A DNA stretch of 26,045 nt from an uncultured Acidobacteriota bacterium. Its GTDB lineage: Bacteria > Acidobacteriota > Terriglobia > UBA7540. The notes below the pieces were generated by a model that was not told where the DNA came from, ran no database searches, and worked only from the letters and a program-made list of their open reading frames with translations. Where the stretch lies: contig CALCEB010000240.1 of the NCBI GenBank assembly GCA_937900045.1, positions 1 through 26,045 of the forward strand, in the 5' to 3' direction. Both the position numbers and the translations under genes were made by a program. Positions 1 through 6,981 of this stretch are shown piece by piece (position 1 is the stretch's first letter; every line of letters starts with the position of its first letter).

Positions 1-1
1 A

Positions 2-53
2 GTTTACCCTGAGCGAAATGCCGGGATTCTTCGCTACGCTCAGAATGACAGGC
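2..53. repeat. Dispersed repeat, copy A (SERSEES type)
   Basis: This 52-bp stretch recurs at 12323-12374 with only three mismatches by my alignment. It contains the core GGGATTCTTCGCT and the end CAGAATGACA. Read on the complementary strand, this kind of repeat gives the spurious peptide SERSEES found in many predicted bacterial proteins, which marks a dispersed non-coding repeat rather than a gene. The ATTCT/AGAAT ends could pair weakly. Its function is unknown. Confidence 0.75.
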
Positions 54-100
54 GAAGGGATCAGGATGACAGCCCATAGCCGCGCGATGGCGTCCACGTC

Positions 101-130
101 ATGGATTCCCGCCTGCGCGGGAATGACGGC
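101..130. repeat. Dispersed hairpin repeat (ACAGMT type)
   Basis: This element has a perfect 7-bp stem, TTCCCGC (106-112) with GCGGGAA (117-123), around a CTGC loop, followed by TGACGG. One reading frame gives the artefact peptide WIPACAGMT, a common by-product of this dispersed palindromic repeat in bacterial genomes. It is unlikely to be translated. A weaker copy lies at 203-230. Confidence 0.65.
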
Positions 131-202
131 CATAGTGCCAGCGTCTCGCCCTTCGCTGTCACCCCCGCATGGGCGGAGGTCCATGCCGCGACCGGCATGC
201 AG

Positions 203-230
203 TGGATTCCCGTCTGGCTGGAATGACGGT
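203..230. repeat. Degenerate copy of the hairpin repeat
   Basis: This stretch shares TGGATTCCCG and GGAATGACGG with the element at 101-130, but substitutions have spoiled the palindrome. It looks like a decayed member of the same family. Together with copy A at 2-53, it makes the first 230 bases a small repeat cluster with no gene. Confidence 0.5.
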
Positions 231-272
231 TTCCTTGTGTCAGCGGGGCAGACGGAAATGCTTTTATTAAGG

Positions 273-278
273 TATACT
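273..278 (+). promoter_or_regulatory. Candidate -10 box for the ATP synthase operon
   Basis: TATACT is a good match to the sigma-70 -10 consensus and lies about 190 bases upstream of the first atp gene. It is in the only AT-rich patch of this upstream region. No convincing -35 hexamer sits 16-18 bases before it, so the call is tentative. Confidence 0.3.
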
Positions 279-361
279 ACAGGATGAAAGCCGCGACGCT
301 TTCGGGGCGGGGTCAGCCTGGTTCCGCCAATCCTCTGGCAGCATTGAAGAAGACAAAAAGC

Positions 362-440
362 AAGAGACAAGAGACAAGAGACGAGTGACGAGATAGGAAG
401 AGGGAATGTTTGCATCTCGTCACTGCCCTCGCCTCTTGTC
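362..440 (+). repeat. Tandem heptamer and inverted repeat in the atp leader
   Basis: Three perfect copies of AAGAGAC run from 362 to 382. They merge into an inverted repeat: AGTGACGAGAT (384-394) pairs perfectly with ATCTCGTCACT (414-424) across a 19-base loop. After an internal loop, GACAAGAG (373-380) pairs with CTCTTGTC (433-440). The structure lies about 30 bases before the GTG start at 471, so it would be in the 5' leader of the atp mRNA if transcription starts upstream. It has no U-run, so it is not a typical terminator. It may be a dispersed repeat or a leader structure. Confidence 0.6.
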
Positions 441-470
441 GCTGGAATCTGCCTTGTGCCTGGAGGTCTT

Positions 471-728
471 GTGATCCCGAAGCAACGAAAGGGAACCGAG
501 CTTTGGGGACAAATAGCGTATTATTCGAGTCTGGGATTCATCATACCGGCCGGAGCCATTGTGGGTGTGCTGATTGGCTGGGAGCTGGATCGTTTATTTC
601 ACACGGCTCCGGTGCTTGAGGTTGTTATGGCAGTGGCCGGAGGCGTGGGTGGTTTTATCGAACTTTTGCGGGTTCTGAAAAAAGCCGAAGATCGTGGCGG
701 AATGGAAGATGACGGAAAGGGAACTTAA
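471..728 (+). CDS. AtpZ/AtpI-family small membrane protein
   Basis: This 85-residue protein heads the atp cluster. It has two hydrophobic helices (about residues 15-38 and 44-63) with a short polar turn (GWELDRLF), the pattern of AtpZ/AtpI-family proteins encoded at the start of F-type ATP synthase operons and linked to c-ring assembly or ion supply. I chose the GTG at 471 because GGAGG (462-466) lies four bases before it; an in-frame GTG at 456 has no such site. The 3' end overlaps the next gene by 20 bases, suggesting translational coupling. Family membership rests on hydrophobic pattern and position rather than on catalytic residues. Confidence 0.75.
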   Translation: MIPKQRKGTELWGQIAYYSSLGFIIPAGAIVGVLIGWELDRLFHTAPVLEVVMAVAGGVGGFIELLRVLKKAEDRGGMEDDGKGT

Positions 729-1212
729 AAAGGCTGAAATCCGGATGCCGCGCTGGATGGCGGCGCTCCTGGCGGTGGTCTGCGCCTCCTTCCTGATCCA
801 AGGCGAATGGAAATTTACGCTGGGGTTGATGCTAGGCGGGGCGGCCGGAATCCTGAATTACCTCTGGCTCTATGAGGCCGTGAATTCCATGTTTTCCGCC
901 GGCGCGGCCAAGGTTCCCCGGCCCATTCTGATTAAAATGGTCCTGCGCTACCCGCTGATTTTCGGCGGGGTTCTTTTTTTCTACTGGACGGGATGGCTGC
1001 CTTTTAGCGGCATCATCGCCGGGTTGTTCATTCCGGTGGGCGGAATGTTGCTGGAGGGTGGCCTGCAAGCGGCGAAGTACCTGTTCCGTAAGGACCCTGC
1101 GCCGGCTTACGAGCGTGCGCCAGCGATCGATCAAGGCTCCGTGGGCAAGGAACGCCAATTAAATACGAAGGAAAACAGACACAACAATGTGGTTCACGGC
1201 AATCCTGAATAA
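709..1212 (+). CDS. atpI: ATP synthase subunit I (AtpI-like)
   Basis: This 167-residue protein is predicted to have four membrane helices (about residues 13-33, 37-62, 77-100 and 103-125) followed by a charged hydrophilic tail. The topology and the place directly before atpB fit ATP synthase protein I, thought to help assemble the c-ring or the F0 sector. I chose the ATG at 709, which follows a purine-rich GGAATGGAAG; a GTG at 694 is possible. The gene overlaps the AtpZ-like gene by 20 bases and atpB by 26 bases, so the three are almost certainly co-translated. AtpI sequences diverge quickly, so context carries much of this call. Confidence 0.75.
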   Translation: MTERELKKAEIRMPRWMAALLAVVCASFLIQGEWKFTLGLMLGGAAGILNYLWLYEAVNSMFSAGAAKVPRPILIKMVLRYPLIFGGVLFFYWTGWLPFSGIIAGLFIPVGGMLLEGGLQAAKYLFRKDPAPAYERAPAIDQGSVGKERQLNTKENRHNNVVHGNPE

Positions 1213-1909
1213 ATTCTTGGCGGCTCCCGCCGCCTGGTTGATGGTTCGTTTCGGGCAGACTCCGCCCGACCCCTCGCACCCTATTCCCAACTACGTAGGA
1301 ATGGAAGTCCTGGTAATAATTTTGATCGTCGCCGCGGCCCTGATCCTGCGCAGCCGCCTCTCCGTGGAGAATCCCGGCACATTTCAAGCCCTAATGGAAG
1401 AGGTATTCAAATTCACCAAGGACACCGGGGATGACATCATTGGCCAGAACAGCTCGCGCTTCCTGCCCTTGCTCGGAACGCTTTTTATTTTTACCCTGAT
1501 TTGTAACCTGCTGGGAGTGATTCCGAGCCTTGAGACTCCTACTGCGCATATCCAGGTGACTCTGGGCTGCGCCGTGGTGGCCTTCCTTTATTACAACTAT
1601 CACGGCGTGCGGCACCATGGCGTGGTGGGTTACTTGAAGCATCTGTGCGGTCCCATGCTGGCCATGGCGTTCCTCATGTTCCCCGTTGAGATTATCGGCA
1701 ATCTCGGCCGGCTGCTCTCGCTCAGCGTCCGTCTTTACGCCAACATGTTTGTGGGCGCCATCCTGGAGCAGGTGTTCAGCGGCCTTGTGCCCGTGGCTAT
1801 TCCGGCTTTGTTTACTGCGCTTCACATTTTTGTCGCGCTCCTGCAAGCTTATATTTTCATGATCCTGCCCGCGATTTATATTGCCATGGCCATCACCGAG
1901 GAACATTGA
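1187..1909 (+). CDS. atpB: F-type ATP synthase subunit a
   Basis: Subunit a forms the two ion half-channels of the membrane F0 motor and touches the rotating c-ring. The 240-residue product has the family hallmarks: FLPLLGTLFIFTLICNLLG near residue 92, the sequence PVEIIGNLGRLLSLSVRLYANMF, and a C-terminal LLQAYIFMILPAIY. Arg182 in SVRLYANMF corresponds to the essential Arg210 of the E. coli subunit, and Gln220 to its Gln252. Five or so hydrophobic helices are visible, and the length is normal. The ATG at 1187 lies inside the end of atpI (26-base overlap), with a purine-rich AAGGAAA some 12 bases upstream. Confidence 0.96.
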   Translation: MWFTAILNKFLAAPAAWLMVRFGQTPPDPSHPIPNYVGMEVLVIILIVAAALILRSRLSVENPGTFQALMEEVFKFTKDTGDDIIGQNSSRFLPLLGTLFIFTLICNLLGVIPSLETPTAHIQVTLGCAVVAFLYYNYHGVRHHGVVGYLKHLCGPMLAMAFLMFPVEIIGNLGRLLSLSVRLYANMFVGAILEQVFSGLVPVAIPALFTALHIFVALLQAYIFMILPAIYIAMAITEEH

Positions 1910-2082
1910 CCGCTTTCGGACTTCATCATTCATACTCAAGGGAAAATCATTCATCCCTGGCTTCAAGCTGTACAGCGCCGTCAGCGTGAGACCGCCACTC
2001 CCCCGAGTTGGCGCGTAACCACCCACTGGCGGAATTTCATGATACTTCCTGCGGGCTTGCCGCGGGAATCGAGGAGGATAAA

Positions 2083-2403
2083 GTGAAGCGGCAACTTTTT
2101 CTGGTTATATCCGGGATTGTAGGCTTGTTACTCGCGGCGCCGCTGTTCGCCCAGACTTCAGGGGCGGCAACGGTGTCAGAGGGCCATGCGAAATGGGTAG
2201 TGATTACGGCAGGTTTCGCCATGGCCATTGCCTCGGCAGGTTGCGGCCTGGGGCAAGGCCGGGCCGCCGCGGGCGCCTGCGAAGGTTTGGCAAGGAATCC
2301 CGGCGCCCGGGCAGGTATCCAATTCCTGCTGATCTTTTCACTGATTTTGATTGAGTCGGAAGCGCTCTACACCTTTGCCATCATCTTCGCCAAGGTGAAG
2401 TGA
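2083..2403 (+). CDS. atpE: F-type ATP synthase subunit c with a leader
   Basis: Subunit c forms the rotor ring of F0. Start choice is clear: GAGGAGG (2071-2077) lies five bases before the GTG at 2083, giving 106 residues. Residues 1-24 form a signal-like hydrophobic leader ending in AQ, an addition seen in some bacterial c subunits. The mature part is the usual hairpin: helix 1 with GLGQG, the polar loop around RNPGA (71-75), and helix 2 with the ion-binding Glu91 in IESEALY. Gln58, Glu91, Ser92 and Tyr96 match the sodium ligands of the Ilyobacter tartaricus ring by alignment; Thr67 there is Glu93 here. The gene lies 173 bases after atpB and is followed at once by a terminator. Confidence 0.93.
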   Translation: MKRQLFLVISGIVGLLLAAPLFAQTSGAATVSEGHAKWVVITAGFAMAIASAGCGLGQGRAAAGACEGLARNPGARAGIQFLLIFSLILIESEALYTFAIIFAKVK

Positions 2404-2430
2404 ACTGGCTTCGTGTCGAACTTCGTGTGA

Positions 2431-2467
2431 AAGGCCGGAGAGCAGATCATGCTCACCGGCCTTTTTT
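2431..2467 (+). terminator. Intrinsic terminator of the atp operon
   Basis: AAGGCCGG (2431-2438) pairs perfectly with CCGGCCTT (2455-2462). Inside it GAGCA pairs with TGCTC around a five-base loop, and the stem runs straight into TTTTTT. It begins 27 bases after the atpE stop codon. This is a textbook Rho-independent terminator and implies that the operon ends after atpE. Confidence 0.92.
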
Positions 2468-2566
2468 GTTTTACCAGCTTACTGAAGAACGTTTCTCGTA
2501 GCGCCGGCCAAGGTCTTACTGCCGTGCGTGGGACCCTGCGGATAACAACATCATGAATCAGGCAGC

Positions 2567-3346
2567 TTAGTATTGTTGGATTTTGACGACTTGGTCGCCG
2601 TTGAAGGTTACAAAGAGGCAGTGGGGCGCGTCGCCATAGATCCAGTCCTCAAGTTCGTTGCCGTCTTTGTCATCATAGCGCACCTTGCGGTTGGGAGGGC
2701 CTTTGGAGGAAAGCACAGAATCGCGGTCCATCCCAATGATCACCTGGTGCTTCTTGATGGCGGCCTTAACCTGCGGAGGCTCTTGGGGGGAGTAGAGAGA
2801 GGTGGGAGAGCGGCGGCTGAAGTCGAGCGCGTTGGTCAGGAGGACTTTCACCCGATCATCAGTGAGCTTTGAGATGTTTTTGGGTACAGCGAGCGAGATG
2901 TAAGAGCCAGCCGCCTGAACCGGCGCGGTGTTGGGCATCATGGGCTCATCCGGATATCCCATGCCGAATTCGATATGCTGATACCAATGTTCACCGTGGT
3001 GGCCGCCGTTCAGCTCAAAGATGATCCGGTCTGGCTTGAACTTGATGGCCGTAATCTCCACCGGCGCCCCCGGTTGGATTGCCGGACCATATTGCCGGAG
3101 CTGTTTTTGGGAATAATTCTGGTTTACTTGACCGTTGGCCTCAATGCGAATGCCATGCTTGCCTGCGGGCATGGGGAGCTTGGCCACCGCAATTTCATGA
3201 TCGAGGGACCGGATCAACAGTAAACGGTCATTACGAGGCAGGGAGTCCTTGGCGAGAAGCACTCCCGACGCCATGAGAACAACTCCGGCACAAAAGCCCA
3301 CAATCTTTTGCCACGAACGCGGCCGAAGCGGGCTTGAAAGCACCAT
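2567..3346 (-). CDS. Exported protein of unknown function, BamE-like tail
   Basis: I do not recognise the family with confidence. The 259-residue product starts with a basic stretch and a hydrophobic segment (KIVGFCAGVVLMASGVLLA), so it is probably exported or anchored in the inner membrane. The central part (about 60-190) looks beta-rich with no catalytic motif. The last 60 residues run IIGMDRDSVLSSKGPPNRK, then WIYG, then VTFNGDQVVKI. This resembles the SmpA/OmlA/BamE fold, in which a GM...V...G.P segment is followed by a Y...F..G.V strand pair. I prefer the ATG at 3346, which has AGGTGG eight bases upstream; an in-frame ATG at 3400 is possible. It converges on the atp operon. Confidence 0.7.
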   Translation of the reverse strand: MVLSSPLRPRSWQKIVGFCAGVVLMASGVLLAKDSLPRNDRLLLIRSLDHEIAVAKLPMPAGKHGIRIEANGQVNQNYSQKQLRQYGPAIQPGAPVEITAIKFKPDRIIFELNGGHHGEHWYQHIEFGMGYPDEPMMPNTAPVQAAGSYISLAVPKNISKLTDDRVKVLLTNALDFSRRSPTSLYSPQEPPQVKAAIKKHQVIIGMDRDSVLSSKGPPNRKVRYDDKDGNELEDWIYGDAPHCLFVTFNGDQVVKIQQY

Positions 3347-3470
3347 GGCGGATGCCACCTGAGAGCCGGGCCAATGTCCAGAGGTCCCGTGAATTGCCAT
3401 TCAAAGAACCCCAAGCAAGGCATCCGGCGTCTGCCTATATTCTAGCACTGGTGGGCAACCCGTCCCAAAT

Positions 3471-3596
3471 GCAAATCCGGTGGTGTCTCAGTTTGCTTGC
3501 TGTAGCGGCGCTCTACGAGCGCCGAATTTTATTTATCAACACCTTCCGGCGCTCATAGAGCGCCGCTACAGCGAACTGTAACACTACCGCAAATCC
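3471..3596. mobile_element. MITE-like element with 8-bp target duplications
   Basis: The direct repeat GCAAATCC occurs at 3471-3478 and again at 3589-3596. Between them is a 110-bp element (3479-3588) with terminal inverted repeats: GGTGGTGTCTCAGTT on the left and, read inward from the right, GGTAGTGTTACAGTT (12 of 15 positions match). Inside it a 26-base arm (3499-3524) is repeated in inverted orientation at 3547-3572 with a single mismatch. The element encodes nothing. This is the expected anatomy of a miniature inverted-repeat transposable element moved in trans by a transposase that duplicates 8 bp; IS1595 and ISL3 families are examples of 8-bp duplicators, but the parent family is not identified. 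Confidence 0.75.
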
Positions 3597-3637
3597 TGAA
3601 GCCTTGACGAAAAGGGGTCACCACTTGGAGAGCGGCT

Positions 3638-4150
3638 TCAGGCCGGCCGCTTAAACCGGTCAAGAATCTGGAAGATGACCAGCGCCAGCGCCGAATTTAC
3701 CAGGACCGTACTTGCCAGATCGAGCGGAACAAATGGCGGTGGATACTCCATTAGGACGTGCTGAAGTCCAGTGATCTCCAGGCTGTGACAGCAGATGAGC
3801 ACGGCGGTGAGAAAGATGCGGCTAGTCATCCGTTCCGTGTCAAAGCGGACGCTGGCCCAAGCCGCAAGATATCCCACCAGGGCCTTGGCCATGCCAAACA
3901 TGCCGATCAAACCGTGCGAGAATGCATCCTGCAATAATCCGACGGCCATTCCCAGCAGGGTCCCGAAAATTTTGTTGCGCCGTAACAATGTGAAATAGAT
4001 GGTGAGCAGGAGCGGAAGGTCAAAGAGGCGAGCCAGAGGCATCTTGACCGGAAGCGAAACCTGCAACAACAGTGCCAGGAAAATGCTGATGGCTATGATA
4101 ACGGGGGAAACCTTGAAGACGGCAATGGGTCTTTCAGCAACGCTGGGCAT
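3638..4150 (-). CDS. mreD: Rod shape-determining protein MreD
   Basis: MreD is an inner-membrane partner of MreC and MreB in the elongasome, which guides lateral cell-wall synthesis. The 170-residue product has the usual length and about five hydrophobic helices. Family-like segments are LLLQVSLP, LFDLPLLLTIYFTLLRRNK, GMAVGLLQDAFSHGLIGMFG and a final FQILDRFKRP. The start at 4150 has no good ribosome binding site upstream, which is unusual beside its neighbours. The normal partners mreB, mreC, mrdA and rodA are absent: a secreted protein of unknown function follows it, and the upstream side faces a glycosidase fragment. This is therefore an orphan or second mreD. Confidence 0.85.
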   Translation of the reverse strand: MPSVAERPIAVFKVSPVIIAISIFLALLLQVSLPVKMPLARLFDLPLLLTIYFTLLRRNKIFGTLLGMAVGLLQDAFSHGLIGMFGMAKALVGYLAAWASVRFDTERMTSRIFLTAVLICCHSLEITGLQHVLMEYPPPFVPLDLASTVLVNSALALVIFQILDRFKRPA

Positions 4151-4189
4151 GAGAAAGAAGAGCCTAGCAAAGATGCGCTGGAAAGTTAA

Positions 4190-4708
4190 ATGAATTACTG
4201 GCGGCCCTCGTTGTTGCCCGCTGAGGACGCTACGATTAGCATTTTTCGATTGGGCCCTGCCGCCGCTTCAGCGATTTCATTAGCAAAGATTGTTTTCCCT
4301 GTCAAAAATGGGCTTTCCGGACGGCGCCCAGCCAAGCCTCAGCCTTTCGTGCGCACGTCGGAAAACCTGATCCTCCAGGCGCTTCGCCGCGAGGACCAGT
4401 ATATTGAAATGCGCCTCATCGAATGCTTGGGCTTGGCCAGAGAGGCCGAGGTGTCGTTCTTTCTACCTCATCACGGCGCCGCGCTCACTAACCTCCGTGG
4501 ACAGAACCCCCAATCACTCGCCGGAGGCCCGGTTTACCGCTTTCGGGTTCGTCCTCAACAGATCATTACGATTCGTTTTCAGGCTGGGTCTAGAGTGGAA
4601 GCCATCCAACCAGTGACCGAGTGGGATCGTTTTGTGCCCCTGGCCAAGCGGCCCGCCCTGCACCAATACGGCAATTATAAAGGCCATCCTCATCGCTCAG
4701 GGCCATGA
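4190..4708 (+). pseudogene. C-terminal fragment of a GH38-like alpha-mannosidase
   Basis: From about residue 54 the reading frame resembles the C-terminal beta-sandwich of family 38 alpha-mannosidases: ENLILQALRREDQYIEMRLI, then GLAREAEVSFFLP, then TNLRGQ, then VRPQQIITIRF. The last of these corresponds to the family pattern .kPyEI.Tl.., and the end DRFVPLAKRPALHQYG also fits such tails. The catalytic N-terminal domain, roughly 700 residues, is missing, and a stop codon lies directly before the ATG at 4190. The fragment is thus a relic, not a working enzyme. The next 259 bases (4709-4967) hold no gene I can support. Recognition is by motif memory only. Confidence 0.5.
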
Positions 4709-4967
4709 AAAACTCTTCCTGGAGTACATCCCACACCTCAAAGAGCACTTTGTGCATCCCGCCGAGGTCCGGAACGGCGTTTACCGGACACCGCAGGAAA
4801 CCGGTAGTTCTTCCGACCTTCGCGCTCCGTTTTGATTCCGCCGGCATTGGCTGCTGACGGCATGGAGCGAAAATCCCAATCCGCAAAATTCCCGCCGGGA
4901 TTGTTGCCAGGATTGTCGCTCTCGCTCGTGCTTGCTGCCGATGTGCTTGCCACGCGAAGATCCCCCA

Positions 4968-6368
4968 TTACTGAATCAAGTACTCAGCCAGCTTTCCATC
5001 CGGCGTCGAGAACGTGGTCAGATGCAAAGGCTGGCCAGAAGCAAAGCCTATTTGAAAGATACGGAAAGACATGCCGCCGCGCAATCCATGGCCAGTCTGA
5101 CTGAAACTCTTGGGTTCTCCGAGCGGCCCCAGGCTGGTGTGAGCATCGGCCAAGACTTGTGGCGTGAAATAAAAGTTGGCGTCTGGCGTCAGCAGCGCGC
5201 GATCAATTTTCCCTTCTTGCAGTTCTTTGAAAACCTGGCGAGCCTGGGCGAATTCATGCGCGGCTTGCGGGTCTTCCTGCTGGGAAATCAGCATAGGTCC
5301 GATTTTATTGGCGATGGCGTAAGCGGCTCTCGAACCATCCAGGTTGGTGAGCGCGGCGACCGCAGCGCCTTGATCGAGCCAAACCGCATTAAAGCTGACA
5401 AAACCCGAAACCGCGCCTCCGTGTTCCAGCTTGGGGAACCCTCCGGCATTGGAGACGCCGACGCCCAAGCCGTAGTTGGTGGGCGCGCCGTCTTTCAGCG
5501 GGACCGTCCGGATCATCTCCTGCAGCGATGACGGCTTGAGAAGTTTTCCGTCCAGCAAGGATTGATCCCACACGGCCAGGTCGCGAGCGGTCATGGCCAA
5601 TTCACCCGCAGAGAAGAGCCAACCGCGACCCTCGGGTTGTGCCGGACGGGCCGGACCAAGGCCAAACCTGGTATAGCCTGCGGCGTCCGATTGAGTCAGG
5701 GTCTGATGGTCCAGGTCAATGGGGCTTTTCATGCCAAGGGGATTGAAGATACTGCTGCGCAAGAAAGCCATCAACGGCATCCCGCTGACTTTCTCCAAGA
5801 CGGTCCCTGCGATAGCATAGTTGGTATTGCTGTACTGCCATTCGGTTCCCGGCTCGAAATTCAGCGGTTTTTTGGCAAAACGGTTTAGAATATCGCCCGC
5901 CGTGACCGGCTGAAGCATGAAGGGGGCAACGTAGTCCAGGGGATAGTAATCCTGATACCCCGAAGTGTGTGAGAGGAGTTCACGGATGGTGATCTTGTCA
6001 GCATCGGTGAGCGAAGGAAGGTAACGGGCCACGGGGTCATTCAGCGAGAGCTTTCCATCCTGAACCAACAGCAGCATGGCGCCGGCCAGGAACTGCTTGC
6101 TCACGGAACCGATCGAGTAGCGCATGCCGGGGCTTGCAGCGGTCATAGGGAGCAAACGGGCATTGCCATAAGCCTTCACATAAGCGATCTGGCCGTCTTT
6201 GACGACGGCGATGGAGGCGCTCGGGACGGAGGTATCGGCTAGAACTTTCTCGACGGCGCTGTCAATGTTGGTCCTGACTGATGGCGGCATCTGCGCCCGG
6301 AGGTGACTCGAAAATGCCAGGGTGATTGCCGTGAACAGGATTAAGCGAAAGTGGAACACGATACGCAT
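4968..6368 (-). CDS. Exported beta-lactamase-fold serine hydrolase
   Basis: This 466-residue protein belongs to the class C beta-lactamase/DD-peptidase superfamily (Beta-lactamase, PF00144). Numbering from one codon upstream of the ATG, the motifs are SVSK (89-92, nucleophile Ser89 and Lys92), YSN (180-182) and HGG (317-319), the last replacing the KTG box, as is frequent in esterases and peptidases of this fold. Residues 1-27 are a signal peptide ending in LRAQ. A C-terminal domain of about 110 residues follows the catalytic part. The ATG at 6368 has AAAGGA eight bases upstream. True beta-lactam hydrolysis is not implied; many members are D-amino-peptidases or esterases. Confidence 0.9.
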   Translation of the reverse strand: MRIVFHFRLILFTAITLAFSSHLRAQMPPSVRTNIDSAVEKVLADTSVPSASIAVVKDGQIAYVKAYGNARLLPMTAASPGMRYSIGSVSKQFLAGAMLLLVQDGKLSLNDPVARYLPSLTDADKITIRELLSHTSGYQDYYPLDYVAPFMLQPVTAGDILNRFAKKPLNFEPGTEWQYSNTNYAIAGTVLEKVSGMPLMAFLRSSIFNPLGMKSPIDLDHQTLTQSDAAGYTRFGLGPARPAQPEGRGWLFSAGELAMTARDLAVWDQSLLDGKLLKPSSLQEMIRTVPLKDGAPTNYGLGVGVSNAGGFPKLEHGGAVSGFVSFNAVWLDQGAAVAALTNLDGSRAAYAIANKIGPMLISQQEDPQAAHEFAQARQVFKELQEGKIDRALLTPDANFYFTPQVLADAHTSLGPLGEPKSFSQTGHGLRGGMSFRIFQIGFASGQPLHLTTFSTPDGKLAEYLIQ

Positions 6369-6981
6369 CAAGTTTGTCCTTTCGAAGCTAAGTTACATAG
6401 CGCGCTTTAGAATTTATAAAATTGAAAGGCCTCCAGATGATTGACTCCCGGAACTCAGCGCCGGAGTCCGGCCAGCAAGTCTTGCGCAGGCGATGCTAAA
6501 GTTCTCCAATTCTACCGGAAAACCAGCCCGACCGCAGGGAACTTCCAATCTGCAATAGAATCCTACTTTGGGCACATTAGATATTGATTTGATTGGACAT
6601 TCCGGCTTTGTTTCACATCTCTCGCTTGCCGTTCCCGCCTCTGGGCATCCATCCTGATGCGTGCGAACGGCCCGAACCATTGTCCCATTCTGTTTTTTTG
6701 TACTGGCTTGGCGAGGCGCGAGAGACCGGCAGGTGCCCAGCGCCTCAAAGCCTTTGGAATTTTGGATAAACCACACGGACAGGTCACGCTCCAGGTCTAC
6801 TTTAATCCAAGGGAATGAGATAAGGGAGACGAATGAGACAGGTGGGACGGATTTTGTTACCGGATTGTTATCAACACGTTTCCACGCAGTGTCAGGCATA
6901 TTTCGTCCGGCTCTTACCAAAAGTGTGCCATTTTGCCACAGTTGGTAATGGAACAAGAAGCGGGAAACCCCGGGACCGGTA
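6369..6981. other. Gene-poor stretch
   Basis: About 610 bases lie between two minus-strand genes. Open frames exist on both strands but look random in composition, with no recognisable domain, signal peptide or good ribosome binding site. Around 6815-6850 short GAGAC/GAATGAGAC repeats occur. The promoter of the serine hydrolase should lie near its upper edge. I see no terminator or RNA gene. Confidence 0.5.

Noticed and set aside
1..455. Possible CRISPR array or phage attachment site in the repeat cluster
   Set aside because: The repeats differ in sequence and spacing, have no regular spacers, and no cas, integrase or tRNA gene is near.
4590..4886. Possible mreC fragment upstream of mreD
   Set aside because: The minus-strand translation has no coiled coil or beta-barrel motif of MreC, and the plus strand fits a GH38 tail better.
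6414..6956. A 180-codon open frame on the minus strand
   Set aside because: Its composition looks random, it shows no domain or signal peptide, and the start lacks a ribosome binding site; it is probably chance in a GC-rich gap.
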